Source: Vulcanimicrobiota bacterium
GTDB lineage: Bacteria > Vulcanimicrobiota > Vulcanimicrobiia > Vulcanimicrobiales > Vulcanimicrobiaceae
NCBI GenBank assembly: GCA_019232905.1
Contig: JAFANA010000085.1
Coordinates: 1-61,483, forward strand
Length of the DNA: 61,483 bases
Reading direction: 5' to 3'
A program made the position numbers and the translations under genes. This document shows positions 1 through 8,114 of this stretch, one piece after another. The notes under the pieces were generated by a model. The model had not been told where the DNA came from. It searched no databases and was given only the letters and a program-made list of their open reading frames with translations. The stretch's first letter is position 1, and the number at the start of each line of letters is the position of its first letter.

Positions 1-69
1 TGCGGGCGGGAAGGCAAGCGTGGTAGAGTTGTCACTCGCCACTTTTATCGCATGAAAGGAGCACAAACA

Positions 70-177
70 ATGATCGGATTCGGAATCACCATGAATCGCG
101 GCTCGCTTGTGCCCTCGCAAGGCGGAGTCGTTACCGCTGTGCCTTCATGTCGAACTTGTAGCGTCGCGCGTACATAA
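70..177 (+). CDS. Possible 35-residue peptide with strong Shine-Dalgarno
   Basis: An ATG at 70 follows AAGGAG (56-61) with 8 bases of spacing, an excellent ribosome-binding site. The frame runs 35 codons to TAA at 175-177. The peptide is Gly/Val rich at first and ends with two cysteines spaced CRTC and a basic tail. It matches no family I recognise. A hairpin terminator begins 26 bases after the stop, so this would be a complete short transcription unit. It could be a small protein, a leader peptide or a chance frame; the case rests on the ribosome-binding site and the terminator. Confidence 0.4.
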   Translation: MIGFGITMNRGSLVPSQGGVVTAVPSCRTCSVART

Positions 178-202
178 GACTCGCGCACCCCGTTCGATTC
201 AG

Positions 203-240
203 AAGGCCTCCAGCGTATCGCTCGGAGGCCTTTCCTTTTC
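203..240 (+). terminator. Rho-independent terminator
   Basis: AAGGCCTCC (203-211) pairs with GGAGGCCTT (224-232) around a 12-base loop, and a pyrimidine-rich TTTCCTTTTC follows. It closes the short SD-led ORF upstream and separates it from the next small ORF. Confidence 0.7.
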
Positions 241-268
241 ATCACATTTTTTACAATCGAGGACAATC

Positions 269-466
269 ATGGACTTATGGCATGAAGCCGAAATCCGTGT
301 ACGTCACGATGATGCTCTTGCTTCAGCAGAACGCGCGCGTCAGGCGCGTCTGTGCGAAAGCGCACGAAGTACGAGCATCCGCGTGATTGCGGCTGACGGC
401 GCACAATATGCGAGCGACCTGCTCGCACACCTCGCTGCCGTGCTTCGCGGAGCCTCGCGAGCATGA
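269..466 (+). CDS. Small hypothetical protein, 65 aa
   Basis: The ATG at 269 has a GAGG ribosome-binding site six bases upstream. The 65-residue product is mostly alpha-helical and charged in its first half (clusters of R, E and A) and has no cysteine motif or membrane segment. I recognise no family. It is convergent with the minus-strand TPR gene, whose stop lies only five bases beyond its own. The tight packing and ribosome-binding site argue for a real gene, but the short length leaves it uncertain. Confidence 0.45.
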   Translation: MDLWHEAEIRVRHDDALASAERARQARLCESARSTSIRVIAADGAQYASDLLAHLAAVLRGASRA

Positions 467-471
467 CGGCA

Positions 472-1680
472 CTAGAAATCGTTGATTGTCAAATCACCGC
501 CGGCCCAGTACTGCGCGAATTCATCGCGATAGTGCTGGGCGGTGGTGGGATCCCCCAAACGATCGAGTGCAACGCTCATCCCGAAGAGCGCGCGCGGCCG
601 CCGCGGATGACGCGCGAGGAGCGCGGCAAATGTGTCGCGTGCCTTAGCATACTGGCCCGCTCGTACGAGAAGCGCCCCCAAGGCTTCGTCTGCAGGGTAA
701 AACGGAACGAGCTCCGTCACTGACGCCTGGGCTTGGACTTGTTGTTGTAATGTCGCGATTGCGTCGCTGATTTTTCCTGAAGTTTCATCTGCGCGCGCCT
801 GTTCGATGTACGGCGGTGGTGAAAGATTCAGGTGCGTCCCTTCGAGTTTGCCCAGCCGTTCGGCCCAGGTCGCGGCGCCCGCACTGTCGCCGCACAACAG
901 TGCTGCCGAAAGGCCCACGTATGCATCGTGCTCCGCGTAGTCGACCGGATGCAATGCCCATGCGCGTGCGCTCGATTGCAACGCAGCTTTGCCGTCGCCA
1001 AGTTCGATCCACGTATGGGCCGGCATATGCGCGAGGTGCTCTTCCGGTTCGACGAACGTCATTGCATCCAATCGTTGCGCGCACGCAATTGCAGCCGTTC
1101 GATCGGGTGCGTTGTCATAGATGTGGATGCACAGATGATTGGCAAAAAGATGCTGCGGATTGCGCGCAAGCACGGTCTGCGTCAACCGGAGAATTTCTAC
1201 CGAAGTGTCGTCCGCAGGCGTCCCGTCGTCGTTCCACTTCATGCCGTGGCGCTCCATAAGATCCTCGACGAGGATCATCGCGCCGTCGTCATCGCTCGGA
1301 TACGACGCGACGTACTCCTCCATCGCCGAACGATACGCAACCTCGTCACGATCGCGATCGGCATACGTCCCTGCGTAGCGCTGCGTCACCGCGTCGGCAA
1401 GCGCGCGATCCGGCGCTGACGCAAGGGACAGATACGGGGCGGCCTTCACGATCGCCGCTTGCGAAGCAGCGAACCGCGTCGCGGTGAGGCCGTTGTTGAG
1501 ATCGGTCCCACGTGCAAGCGCCTCTCCCCAGTAGGCGAGCACGGAACTCGGATCGGCTCGCTCCGCCGCGACGAATGCGACGGCTGCCTGCCGGCCAGCG
1601 TACGCGTAAACATCGGTGAGGCCCGTTGAAAACGGCGCTTGTGCGGCAAGCGATCCCGTGAACGCAAGTGCGAGGATCAT
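472..1680 (-). CDS. Secreted tetratricopeptide-repeat protein
   Basis: This 402-residue protein starts with a short hydrophobic signal ending AAQA, so export is likely. The body is helical and repeat-rich. Asp/His segments such as HIYDNAPD and HLAHMPAHTW match a family of bacterial TPR proteins of unknown function, and canonical TPR-like helices occur near the C-terminus (about 325-385). The ATG overlaps the stop of the upstream thioesterase by four bases (ATGA), so the two are translationally coupled. The function is unknown; a scaffold or periplasmic binding role is inference. Confidence 0.75.
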   Translation of the reverse strand: MILALAFTGSLAAQAPFSTGLTDVYAYAGRQAAVAFVAAERADPSSVLAYWGEALARGTDLNNGLTATRFAASQAAIVKAAPYLSLASAPDRALADAVTQRYAGTYADRDRDEVAYRSAMEEYVASYPSDDDGAMILVEDLMERHGMKWNDDGTPADDTSVEILRLTQTVLARNPQHLFANHLCIHIYDNAPDRTAAIACAQRLDAMTFVEPEEHLAHMPAHTWIELGDGKAALQSSARAWALHPVDYAEHDAYVGLSAALLCGDSAGAATWAERLGKLEGTHLNLSPPPYIEQARADETSGKISDAIATLQQQVQAQASVTELVPFYPADEALGALLVRAGQYAKARDTFAALLARHPRRPRALFGMSVALDRLGDPTTAQHYRDEFAQYWAGGDLTINDF

Positions 1681-2108
1681 ACGTACGTGCGTTGCGGTCC
1701 CGCCTCATACCGCGCGATGTCGTCGCGCCATTGCTGCGGGATGACGATCGTTGCCCGATTGATGAAGTCGTATGCAACAACGGTCGTGGTGCCGTGCGCA
1801 ACGCGCACGCCGTCGCTCTCGCTCCAGATCTCATAGGCAAAATCCCACGACTTCGTTCCCACGCGCGAGACCCTAATGCCGATCGCGACCGCTTCGCGAT
1901 AGTGGAGCTCCCGTTCGTAGGTGAACTGAATGTTCGCCTGAATCATGCCGCGCTCGCCGTTGATCGGTTCCTTCATCACTTCGGCGAAGTACTCGGCGCG
2001 AATCGCCTCACACCAGCGAATATAGGAAACATTATTGACGTGCCGCATCATGTCGACGTCGGAGAACGGCACGGTAAAGCGTGAGATGAGAGGGAATCCT
2101 TCGAGCAT
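1677..2108 (-). CDS. Acyl-CoA thioesterase, hotdog fold (YbgC/FadM-like)
   Basis: This 143-residue protein has the 4-hydroxybenzoyl-CoA thioesterase signature near its N-terminus: an aspartate in FSDVDMMRHVNN, followed by YIRWCEAIR. It is expected to hydrolyse acyl-CoA thioesters in the cytoplasm as a hotdog-fold oligomer. Length and motif spacing are normal for the family. It is the first gene of a two-gene unit with the TPR protein. The acyl substrate cannot be told from sequence. Confidence 0.88.
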   Translation of the reverse strand: MLEGFPLISRFTVPFSDVDMMRHVNNVSYIRWCEAIRAEYFAEVMKEPINGERGMIQANIQFTYERELHYREAVAIGIRVSRVGTKSWDFAYEIWSESDGVRVAHGTTTVVAYDFINRATIVIPQQWRDDIARYEAGPQRTYV

Positions 2109-2197
2109 CGCTTCGGGCGGTTCTACCGAAGGCGCTGGACAACATGCCCTCTGATAGGATAAACTCCCACCTTGTCCAATCGTGGTTGGGCACTTCG

Positions 2198-2272
2198 GGC
2201 GCGTAGCTCAGTGGGAGAGCATCCGCTTCACACGCGGGGGGTCGTTGGTTCAATCCCAACCGTGCCCACCAT
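2198..2272 (+). tRNA. tRNA-Val (anticodon CAC)
   Basis: Acceptor arm GGGCGCG pairs with CGTGCCC, with one G-T pair. The D-arm is GCTCAGTGGGAGAGC. The anticodon stem TCCGC/GCGGG encloses loop TTCACAC, giving anticodon CAC for GTG codons. The T-arm carries GGTTCAATCC, and ACCA is encoded at 2269-2272. Confidence 0.96.
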
Positions 2273-2323
2273 CTCGGTAAGGTTCGAAGTAAGTACGGTA
2301 AGAAGAGAAAAAAGGCGCGACGT

Positions 2324-2400
2324 GGCGCTGTAGCTCAGTTGGTTAGAGCGCCGCCCTGTCACGGCGGAGGTCATGGGTTCGAGCCCCACCAGCGTCGCCA
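2324..2400 (+). tRNA. tRNA-Asp (anticodon GTC)
   Basis: Acceptor GGCGCTG pairs with CAGCGTC. The anticodon stem CCGCC/GGCGG encloses loop CTGTCAC, giving anticodon GTC. The T-arm is GGGTTCGAGCCCC and the 3' end GCCA is encoded. It lies 51 bases after tRNA-Val and probably shares its transcript. Confidence 0.96.
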
Positions 2401-2408
2401 TTTGAAGA

Positions 2409-2440
2409 GGCCCCTCGAGAGATCGAGGGGCTTCTTTTTC
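2409..2440 (+). terminator. Rho-independent terminator after the tRNA pair
   Basis: GCCCCTCGA pairs with TCGAGGGGC around a short GAGA-type loop, and the run CTTCTTTTTC follows. It ends the Val/Asp tRNA unit and lies just beyond the 3' end of the convergent GloVer lipoprotein gene. Confidence 0.85.
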
Positions 2441-2478
2441 CTGAAGACCGTCGGCCGAAAACAACCAAGCGGCGGGTC

Positions 2479-3807
2479 CTATGGCGTCAGCCTGTACGCG
2501 GCGCCGTTTCCCGTGCTGCCTCCGAATAAAGTTGTTCCGTAGAACGAACCACTCGCGAGAAAGAGTGGGCCTGCGGGCGAACTCCCTAGTGCTCTCCCGT
2601 CGAATCGATAGAGTACTTGAAACGACGCTCCCGACGGAGCAACAGAATACAGTACGCCGCAACCGCTGTTACCGGAACACCCGGTACCACCCGAATAGGT
2701 CGACCCATAAAACACGCCTGAACGTATCGTTAGAGGCGAAAGGGGCAGACGCCCATCGCTACCATCAAACGCGTGAACGGTTCTCTCAACGTATGCGCTT
2801 CCTGACGGAGTGAGTTTGAAGATTAATCCCGCGCCGGAAGCGCCGCCGTACGTGGTCGTCCCATAAAGGGCGCCTGTTCCATCGGCAACGAGGGCATTCG
2901 GTCTCGCCGCATTGTCGTCGTTTATTCCGAAGATGTGCAATGTACGCTCCGCGTAACCGGCGCCTGCGCGAATAAGCTTAAACGCCGTACCAACGCCATA
3001 CGTTATGTTGAGGTCACCTCCGTATTCTGTTGTGCCGAAGAGGTCACCGTCGGTATCGGCGATCACGCCGGCTTGCGGGTTTGCCCCATCGCGGCCGCCA
3101 GTGAAGCGATACAAAACACTCTCGACGTAGTCGGATCCGGACGGAGTCAATTTATAGACGAGTCCGCAAGTGTAGTGTTGCGGATAGATTGGACAGTGGT
3201 AAAGTCCGCCTGAATATGTCGTTCCGTAAAGCGCACCGGTGGCATCAATCAGCAACGGCGATTCGGGTTGAGCTCCATCCGGACCGAAGCAGCAAAAGCG
3301 ATGGATGACTTTGTACGCATAGCCAGCCGCTGAAGGTGTGAGCTTGAACACGGTCCCGACCGCCTGCGGACCGCCGCCGGCCACGGTCGTTCCATAGAGC
3401 GAGCCAGTTCGGTCAATGGTGAGTCCGGCGAAGGGGACGCAGCCGTCCAGTTCGGCGGAAAATGTGTGCAACACTATTTCGCGGTACGTTCCGCCCGACT
3501 GCGGAACGAGTTCGTATACGACACCGCAGTTTGTCGAGTTTCCTCCGGACTGCATCACGCCGAAGAGCGCTTTGCTCGGATTCCCAACCAGTCCGCCAAC
3601 GCTTCCGCTGACGTTCGCGAGCGACGTGCCTCCGTAAGGACCACCGCGAAATTCCGCAAGGGGAACTACGTGCAAAATCGACGGAAACCGCTCTCCTCCT
3701 ACAGCTGTGGGATTGTTGCCGAGATCCGGAGGCAACGCTATTTGCCGAGACTGCGCGCAACCGGCAAAAACGAAAATGCTGATAGCTACGAGAAGGCGGA
3801 AGAACAT
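2479..3807 (-). CDS. GloVer-type tandem-repeat lipoprotein
   Basis: This 442-residue protein begins with a lipoprotein signal whose lipobox is FAGC (Cys16). The rest is a chain of about eight imperfect units of 40-50 residues. Each centres on G-x-L/F-Y-G-T-T-x-x-G-G, then a VFKLTPSG-like strand and a VLYRF-like strand, the pattern of 'choice-of-anchor tandem repeat GloVer-containing' proteins. The fold is probably an all-beta propeller or solenoid on the cell surface. Ligand and role are unknown. The gene is followed by two more minus-strand exported proteins upstream in the same direction. Confidence 0.85.
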   Translation of the reverse strand: MFFRLLVAISIFVFAGCAQSRQIALPPDLGNNPTAVGGERFPSILHVVPLAEFRGGPYGGTSLANVSGSVGGLVGNPSKALFGVMQSGGNSTNCGVVYELVPQSGGTYREIVLHTFSAELDGCVPFAGLTIDRTGSLYGTTVAGGGPQAVGTVFKLTPSAAGYAYKVIHRFCCFGPDGAQPESPLLIDATGALYGTTYSGGLYHCPIYPQHYTCGLVYKLTPSGSDYVESVLYRFTGGRDGANPQAGVIADTDGDLFGTTEYGGDLNITYGVGTAFKLIRAGAGYAERTLHIFGINDDNAARPNALVADGTGALYGTTTYGGASGAGLIFKLTPSGSAYVERTVHAFDGSDGRLPLSPLTIRSGVFYGSTYSGGTGCSGNSGCGVLYSVAPSGASFQVLYRFDGRALGSSPAGPLFLASGSFYGTTLFGGSTGNGAAYRLTP

Positions 3808-3832
3808 GAGATACCCCGCTTCGTTACAGCTG

Positions 3833-4513
3833 CTAGTTAGGTACTTCGAGAGGTAACAAGTAGGGATAACTGATTCGTCGAATCAGCGTAATCGTTCCGG
3901 ATGACCCGTCGTCTAGCGTGAATGTTCCCTTCCCGCCTTTTGAGGATAGCGTCGTGAGCGACAGTGACGCGACGGCGCCGACGCGGGCGAGCAGGAAATG
4001 AATATGTTTGGTGAATCGCGGCGATGCTGTCGTAAATGCGTTCGCGCCGACCGGTGCATTTCTAATCTTTAGCGGCGACCCATCTTGCGTCGCGATGAGC
4101 GTCGCGCAGCCGGTTGTTTCAATCACTTTGTTGTGTTTGAGCGCAAACGTGCCCTGATAGATGTACACTTTCTGACCAACGGGCGGAGTCGGCCCGGGCG
4201 TCGGCACGGTAGTGCCTGCTGTATATACGCCGCGCTCCCAAATACTCGCGCCGTGCTTGAATGTGAACGTCGAGCCCTTGACGGAGCCAAACGCATCGAG
4301 ACTTGTATACGTTCCGGGCAGCGGTTCCGCGGCGCATACCGGTGTCGGCACAGCGTTGGGGTTTTGCGTCGTGTCCGCGAACGATTGTTGTGCAGCTTCC
4401 GTCGGCGCCGATGTAGCGGGGCCGAACGACCTGCCGCATGCGACCAGCGCAACGGTCAACGCGGCGAGTGCGATAATCGCACCGAATACTCGAGATTCTA
4501 GGAAGCCTCTCAT
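3833..4513 (-). CDS. Lipoprotein of unknown function
   Basis: This 226-residue product has an N-terminal hydrophobic stretch and a lipobox LVAC, so membrane anchoring after signal peptidase II is expected. The mature part is rich in Thr, Gly and Pro, with a low-complexity segment around TPGPTPP, and looks like a small beta domain. I recognise no family. It lies 18 bases downstream of the next secreted-protein gene and may be co-transcribed with it. Confidence 0.65.
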   Translation of the reverse strand: MRGFLESRVFGAIIALAALTVALVACGRSFGPATSAPTEAAQQSFADTTQNPNAVPTPVCAAEPLPGTYTSLDAFGSVKGSTFTFKHGASIWERGVYTAGTTVPTPGPTPPVGQKVYIYQGTFALKHNKVIETTGCATLIATQDGSPLKIRNAPVGANAFTTASPRFTKHIHFLLARVGAVASLSLTTLSSKGGKGTFTLDDGSSGTITLIRRISYPYLLPLEVPN

Positions 4514-4531
4514 GGTTCAATCACCACAGGG

Positions 4532-5104
4532 CTACGGCTTACCGCCTACGGGAATCATTAAATGCGCGTACGGCGTGTCAGCCCACATCACGTATGGACG
4601 AGAGGGGTCAGCGTCTGCCGTCGCCGGGTAGCCCATCGTTTTCACGCTCGGGCCAACGATCATTACGTGCGGCCCGGTCGTTACCCAGTGATTTGTGGCA
4701 GTCGCCGCCGTTGCATACGGATCCGTATTGCTCGCGCCGTCGTCACCACCCAACATGTACATGAAACCGCTCTGATCCGGCGGAGCCGTTTTTGTCATCA
4801 AGGCGTGCATCCAAGCCATCGCGTTCTTATCGGCGCACATCGGCGTCTTAGGATCGAGCATCATACACGTAAATCCATTTGACCCCGGTCGAACGGTGCG
4901 CATCGAACCGTCCTTTTGAATTTGGACGATCGTTGCGCCTTGTACGACGGAGGCGGGTGCAGCTTTCGTGACTTGCGCGATGTATGTTGCGTCCGAGCCT
5001 TTGCCGGTCATTTCTGCCATGCCGTTGCCTACCGTCAGCATCAGTGAAATTGAAATTGCCAGCGAGAACAAAGTCCACTTTTTGAAGTGTAATGTCATCT
5101 TCAT
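4532..5104 (-). CDS. Exported protein of unknown function, 190 aa
   Basis: The frame extends further upstream, but the ATG at 5104 is preferred: GGAG lies eight bases upstream and the next residues form a typical signal peptide ending near GMAEM. The mature part has Met-rich segments (CMMLD, GFMYMLGG) and a C-terminal region with PYVMWADTPYAHLMIPVG. Similar exported proteins exist in soil bacteria, but I cannot name a function. The likely partner is the lipoprotein gene immediately downstream. Confidence 0.65.
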   Translation of the reverse strand: MKMTLHFKKWTLFSLAISISLMLTVGNGMAEMTGKGSDATYIAQVTKAAPASVVQGATIVQIQKDGSMRTVRPGSNGFTCMMLDPKTPMCADKNAMAWMHALMTKTAPPDQSGFMYMLGGDDGASNTDPYATAATATNHWVTTGPHVMIVGPSVKTMGYPATADADPSRPYVMWADTPYAHLMIPVGGKP

Positions 5105-5190
5105 ATACGAAACTCCAACGGATGCTAGATGAATCGTAGCATTATTCTGCGCTGTTTCTAACGCCGGGCGGAGAAACTCGGACTCCGTCC

Positions 5191-5805
5191 TCAACCTTGA
5201 AAGAGCGGACGTTCCCCCGGCGGACACTCCTTGCCCACACTGACGGGCTTGATTCGGCGAGAATCGAAGAGCCAGCACTCATCGAGCACGGAGCAATAAC
5301 AGGTTCGGATATAGACGTTCAGCCGTTCGTTCACCAAGATCGCGTACGCTGTGGCATTGCTCGGGTTACGTGGGACCTCGATGAAGTGAATCGTCTCGCG
5401 AGCCGCGAGCACGCGGCCTTGCATGTAGTTGCTGACCTTCGTGCGCGCGAGAAATTGGCTATTGCTGCGGTCGCAGCATTGGCGAAGAAACGAGATCGTG
5501 TCGGCGATGGGCCGCCCGCGGTAATACGCGTCGAACCATTGCAGGGTCGCCGGACCGACGCCGGCGTTTGTTACTGTAAAGCGAACGACATTGCGCGTCC
5601 GCGTCGGATCGTTCGTCTCGACGTAATCGCTCGTGACGAATTGCAACACGGGCCAAACGCTCGCTGCAAGCAAACGTTCCTGCGTGCGATCGGTTCGCAA
5701 TGCGACCCACAGCGACGCCGCAGAAACGCACAATGCGGCAAGCGCAACAGCGAGATCAACCCAGAAAGACGCGGTTCGGTGCGGACCATGAGGTGACTCA
5801 GCCAC
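5191..5805 (-). CDS. Single-pass membrane protein of unknown function
   Basis: The GTG at 5805 is preferred because AAGG lies six bases upstream; a TTG at 5826 would add seven residues. One strong transmembrane helix (about residues 15-35, VDLAVALAALCVSAASLWVAL) is followed by a soluble domain of about 165 residues. That domain has a beta-sandwich look (FTVTNAGVGPATL) and eight cysteines, among them the motifs QCC, CYC and DEC. The pattern suggests an N-terminal anchor with a soluble domain of unassigned role. No clear operon partner. Confidence 0.6.
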   Translation of the reverse strand: MAESPHGPHRTASFWVDLAVALAALCVSAASLWVALRTDRTQERLLAASVWPVLQFVTSDYVETNDPTRTRNVVRFTVTNAGVGPATLQWFDAYYRGRPIADTISFLRQCCDRSNSQFLARTKVSNYMQGRVLAARETIHFIEVPRNPSNATAYAILVNERLNVYIRTCYCSVLDECWLFDSRRIKPVSVGKECPPGERPLFQG

Positions 5806-5877
5806 GTATCGCCTTATTTCGAGCAATGGCTATGGAAGCATTTCGAGCGGCAAACGCTCGTTTGGGCGACTCGGCTT

Positions 5878-7530
5878 TTACAGATGCTCGTACGTGCCGA
5901 GTGCCATGCCGACATCGTGCGCGACGGTTTTGATGGCATCGAATTCGTCCGGCGCGTACGCCTCGCCGGTGCGCTTCGACCCGCACACGAGGATACCGAT
6001 CACTTGACCGCGTGCCAACAGCGGAAACGCAAACTCGCCGGTGAGTACGGTCGCGTAGCGGGCGATCTCGACGGGCCGGCGCGACGTGCGCATCGCGGCC
6101 AGTGCCGGATCATCGTTGAGAATGCTGCACGTAGTCCCGTTGGAACTGCGCGCGACACCATACTGCTCGCCGCGCTGCAGAAGCAACGATACGGCACTCG
6201 CGTCGGAGTGGTTCGAAATCTCGGCGATCGTTCGATCGAGAAGCGCATCTTCATCGGTGACAAACGCCGCTTCCTCTGCGAACTCGCGTAGCGCAATTTC
6301 GTTCAGATGCCGTTTTCGGAAAAACACCGTGTCGACAAAAACATCGACCTGCCGGTGGATGAAGCGCAACGAGAGACCGAGGGCGAGCGCCAAGGCAATG
6401 CCGGCGCTTACGTTGGTGACGTGATTCGCGGTTTCGAACCATTTGCCGAGCGCCCACTGGACGATTTCGAAGATACTCACGACGGCGATTGAGACGCCGG
6501 CAAACACGACGGCGCGATTGAGTACGAACCCGATGTCGACCAGACGTCTGCGAAAAATTGCGTACCAAAGTCCGAACGGCGCTAGAACCGAAAGAATGTT
6601 CCATAGAAGGAACACCGCCGTGCCGCTGAGTCCCGACCCGGGGATGTTCGAAATAAAATTACCTGCGCACGCGACGAACAGGATGACTGCGAACGCGGCG
6701 CCGGCTAACCGTAAGCGCGCGCGCAATTCACCGTTTGCCGCCGAAGCCGCAAGAATGCACGAGAGAAGAGCACTCGCGCCTGAAAGCACCGGCACGTCGA
6801 CTCGTCCCCTACTGAGCACGGAAGAAAACGGCGCGATCCATAGCGTTGAAAGACTCACCGCAAAGGTGAGCTCGAGCAGCACCCAGAGCGCACAGAGGCC
6901 GTATGTCGATATCAGCACAGCCCGACGAATCCGCGAGAGCGGAAGACTTGTCTGTGAAGCGAAGGCAGCCACAAAAGCCGGCACGAGGGCGACGAGGCAA
7001 TTGCCGGCGGTTATCATCAAAAACCCGGGCACCGGCCACGGCCAAATATCATCGCTCAGGAGCTGCGATGTGACGAAGCCGGCGATTGCGAGCGACACCA
7101 GCGGTGCGGAGGTTGACGGGTTGCGCAACACGATGACGAGTGCAACGATCAGCCCGAGAAGCGAGAAGCCGACCCACATCCACGCGTCCCATTCTCGTGG
7201 AACGTGCCGAACGCGTACGACTGTTGTGTACGTCGAGTTTCCACGCTGGAGCGTCACGTGAATCGGGCGATTAGCGATGATCTCGTAGGCGTAGTATCGC
7301 GTAGCGAATGAGTTATCGCGAACGTCGATAACGTCCCCGGCGCGAACACCGGCTTTGTCAGCGGAGCTGCCGCCTCTTACGGAGAGGACGGTTAACGAAT
7401 ACGGACCTGTGGTGTTAAGCGTCCAGCCGTATCGCGTCGTGAAGTTGAGGAACGGCGCGGCGAACACAAACACCCAGCAGACCAATCCGATTGCACAGAT
7501 GCCGATTGCCCAGGCGCGCGCCGATCCCAT
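5878..7530 (-). CDS. Membrane sensor protein with PDZ and GAF domains
   Basis: This 550-residue protein starts with a membrane helix. A PDZ-like domain follows (about 40-105, with GGSSADKAGVRAGDVI), then seven to nine transmembrane helices (about 115-385) and a GAF-like cytoplasmic domain (about 405-548). The architecture matches the input half of a class of membrane histidine kinases or diguanylate cyclases, but there is no HisKA, HATPase or GGDEF domain. It must pass its signal to a partner or act as a stand-alone sensor. The neighbours offer no obvious kinase. Confidence 0.75.
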   Translation of the reverse strand: MGSARAWAIGICAIGLVCWVFVFAAPFLNFTTRYGWTLNTTGPYSLTVLSVRGGSSADKAGVRAGDVIDVRDNSFATRYYAYEIIANRPIHVTLQRGNSTYTTVVRVRHVPREWDAWMWVGFSLLGLIVALVIVLRNPSTSAPLVSLAIAGFVTSQLLSDDIWPWPVPGFLMITAGNCLVALVPAFVAAFASQTSLPLSRIRRAVLISTYGLCALWVLLELTFAVSLSTLWIAPFSSVLSRGRVDVPVLSGASALLSCILAASAANGELRARLRLAGAAFAVILFVACAGNFISNIPGSGLSGTAVFLLWNILSVLAPFGLWYAIFRRRLVDIGFVLNRAVVFAGVSIAVVSIFEIVQWALGKWFETANHVTNVSAGIALALALGLSLRFIHRQVDVFVDTVFFRKRHLNEIALREFAEEAAFVTDEDALLDRTIAEISNHSDASAVSLLLQRGEQYGVARSSNGTTCSILNDDPALAAMRTSRRPVEIARYATVLTGEFAFPLLARGQVIGILVCGSKRTGEAYAPDEFDAIKTVAHDVGMALGTYEHL

Positions 7531-7555
7531 GATTCTTTATAGCGCGCACGTGGCG

Positions 7556-7996
7556 CTATCTCCAGCGGTCTCCGCGAGCGAGTACGAATGTCGTAACCAC
7601 GTAGCGCCAAGGAATCGCGAAGAGAAACACGACCGCTAAGGTGCACTCCTGGAGCGTTTCTGCCGTGTCGGCATCGATCGGCGTATGCGCTAAGGCCATC
7701 GGAAGCGGTACTGCAAGGAGCCATATCGCTTTCCAGGTGATTTCGAAGAACAAGAGCGGCAGCATCTTCACCGGATAGCGGAGTCCGAGAAAGGCCAGGA
7801 GCGATATAGCGCCGAGGAAGCTCTTTCCAACGCCTTGCCACAGCGTCCAGGTGCCATGGTGAACGATCGTCGGCCAGACCGTCGAGCCTAGGCCGATCGC
7901 GAGCAGCAAGTATGCACCACGCAGCAAGTAGAGATAGAGAAGAGAAACCTCCGGCTTTTCTGTCGCGATGCGCACGGTACGTGAAATGGAAGACAT
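7556..7996 (-). CDS. Small integral membrane protein
   Basis: The frame is open further upstream, but the ATG at 7996 is preceded by GGAGGA at six bases and gives a 146-residue product with about four transmembrane helices. The sequence has aromatic-rich loops (WPTIVHHGTWTLWQG). No family is recognised. It lies 25 bases upstream of the PDZ/GAF sensor gene and on the same strand, so the two may be co-transcribed. Confidence 0.65.
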   Translation of the reverse strand: MSSISRTVRIATEKPEVSLLYLYLLRGAYLLLAIGLGSTVWPTIVHHGTWTLWQGVGKSFLGAISLLAFLGLRYPVKMLPLLFFEITWKAIWLLAVPLPMALAHTPIDADTAETLQECTLAVVFLFAIPWRYVVTTFVLARGDRWR

Positions 7997-8059
7997 GTCC
8001 GGTCCTCCCAAGAGAATCCTACTGCAACATACGCGTAACACGGTCAACCTGTTTCGCAA

Positions 8060-8089
8060 CGAAGCCCCGATGCTATCATCGGGGCTTCG
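8060..8089 (-). terminator. Perfect 13-bp inverted repeat, probable terminator of the beta-helix gene
   Basis: CGAAGCCCCGATG (8060-8072) pairs perfectly with CATCGGGGCTTCG (8077-8089) around a four-base loop. It lies just beyond the stop of the beta-helix lipoprotein gene. The T-tract on the minus strand is poor, so termination strength is uncertain. Confidence 0.55.
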
Positions 8090-8114
8090 TGTAGCCGAAT
8101 GCGTAGACGTTCGA

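Noticed and set aside
181-210. A GTTCGATTC motif resembling a tRNA T-loop
   Set aside because: There is no matching five-base T-stem, no D- or anticodon arm and no acceptor; the motif occurs by chance in this GC-rich stretch.
8060-8089. The perfect inverted repeat considered as a mobile-element end
   Set aside because: It is only 13 bp and sits at a gene end without target duplication or transposase; a transcription terminator is the simpler reading.
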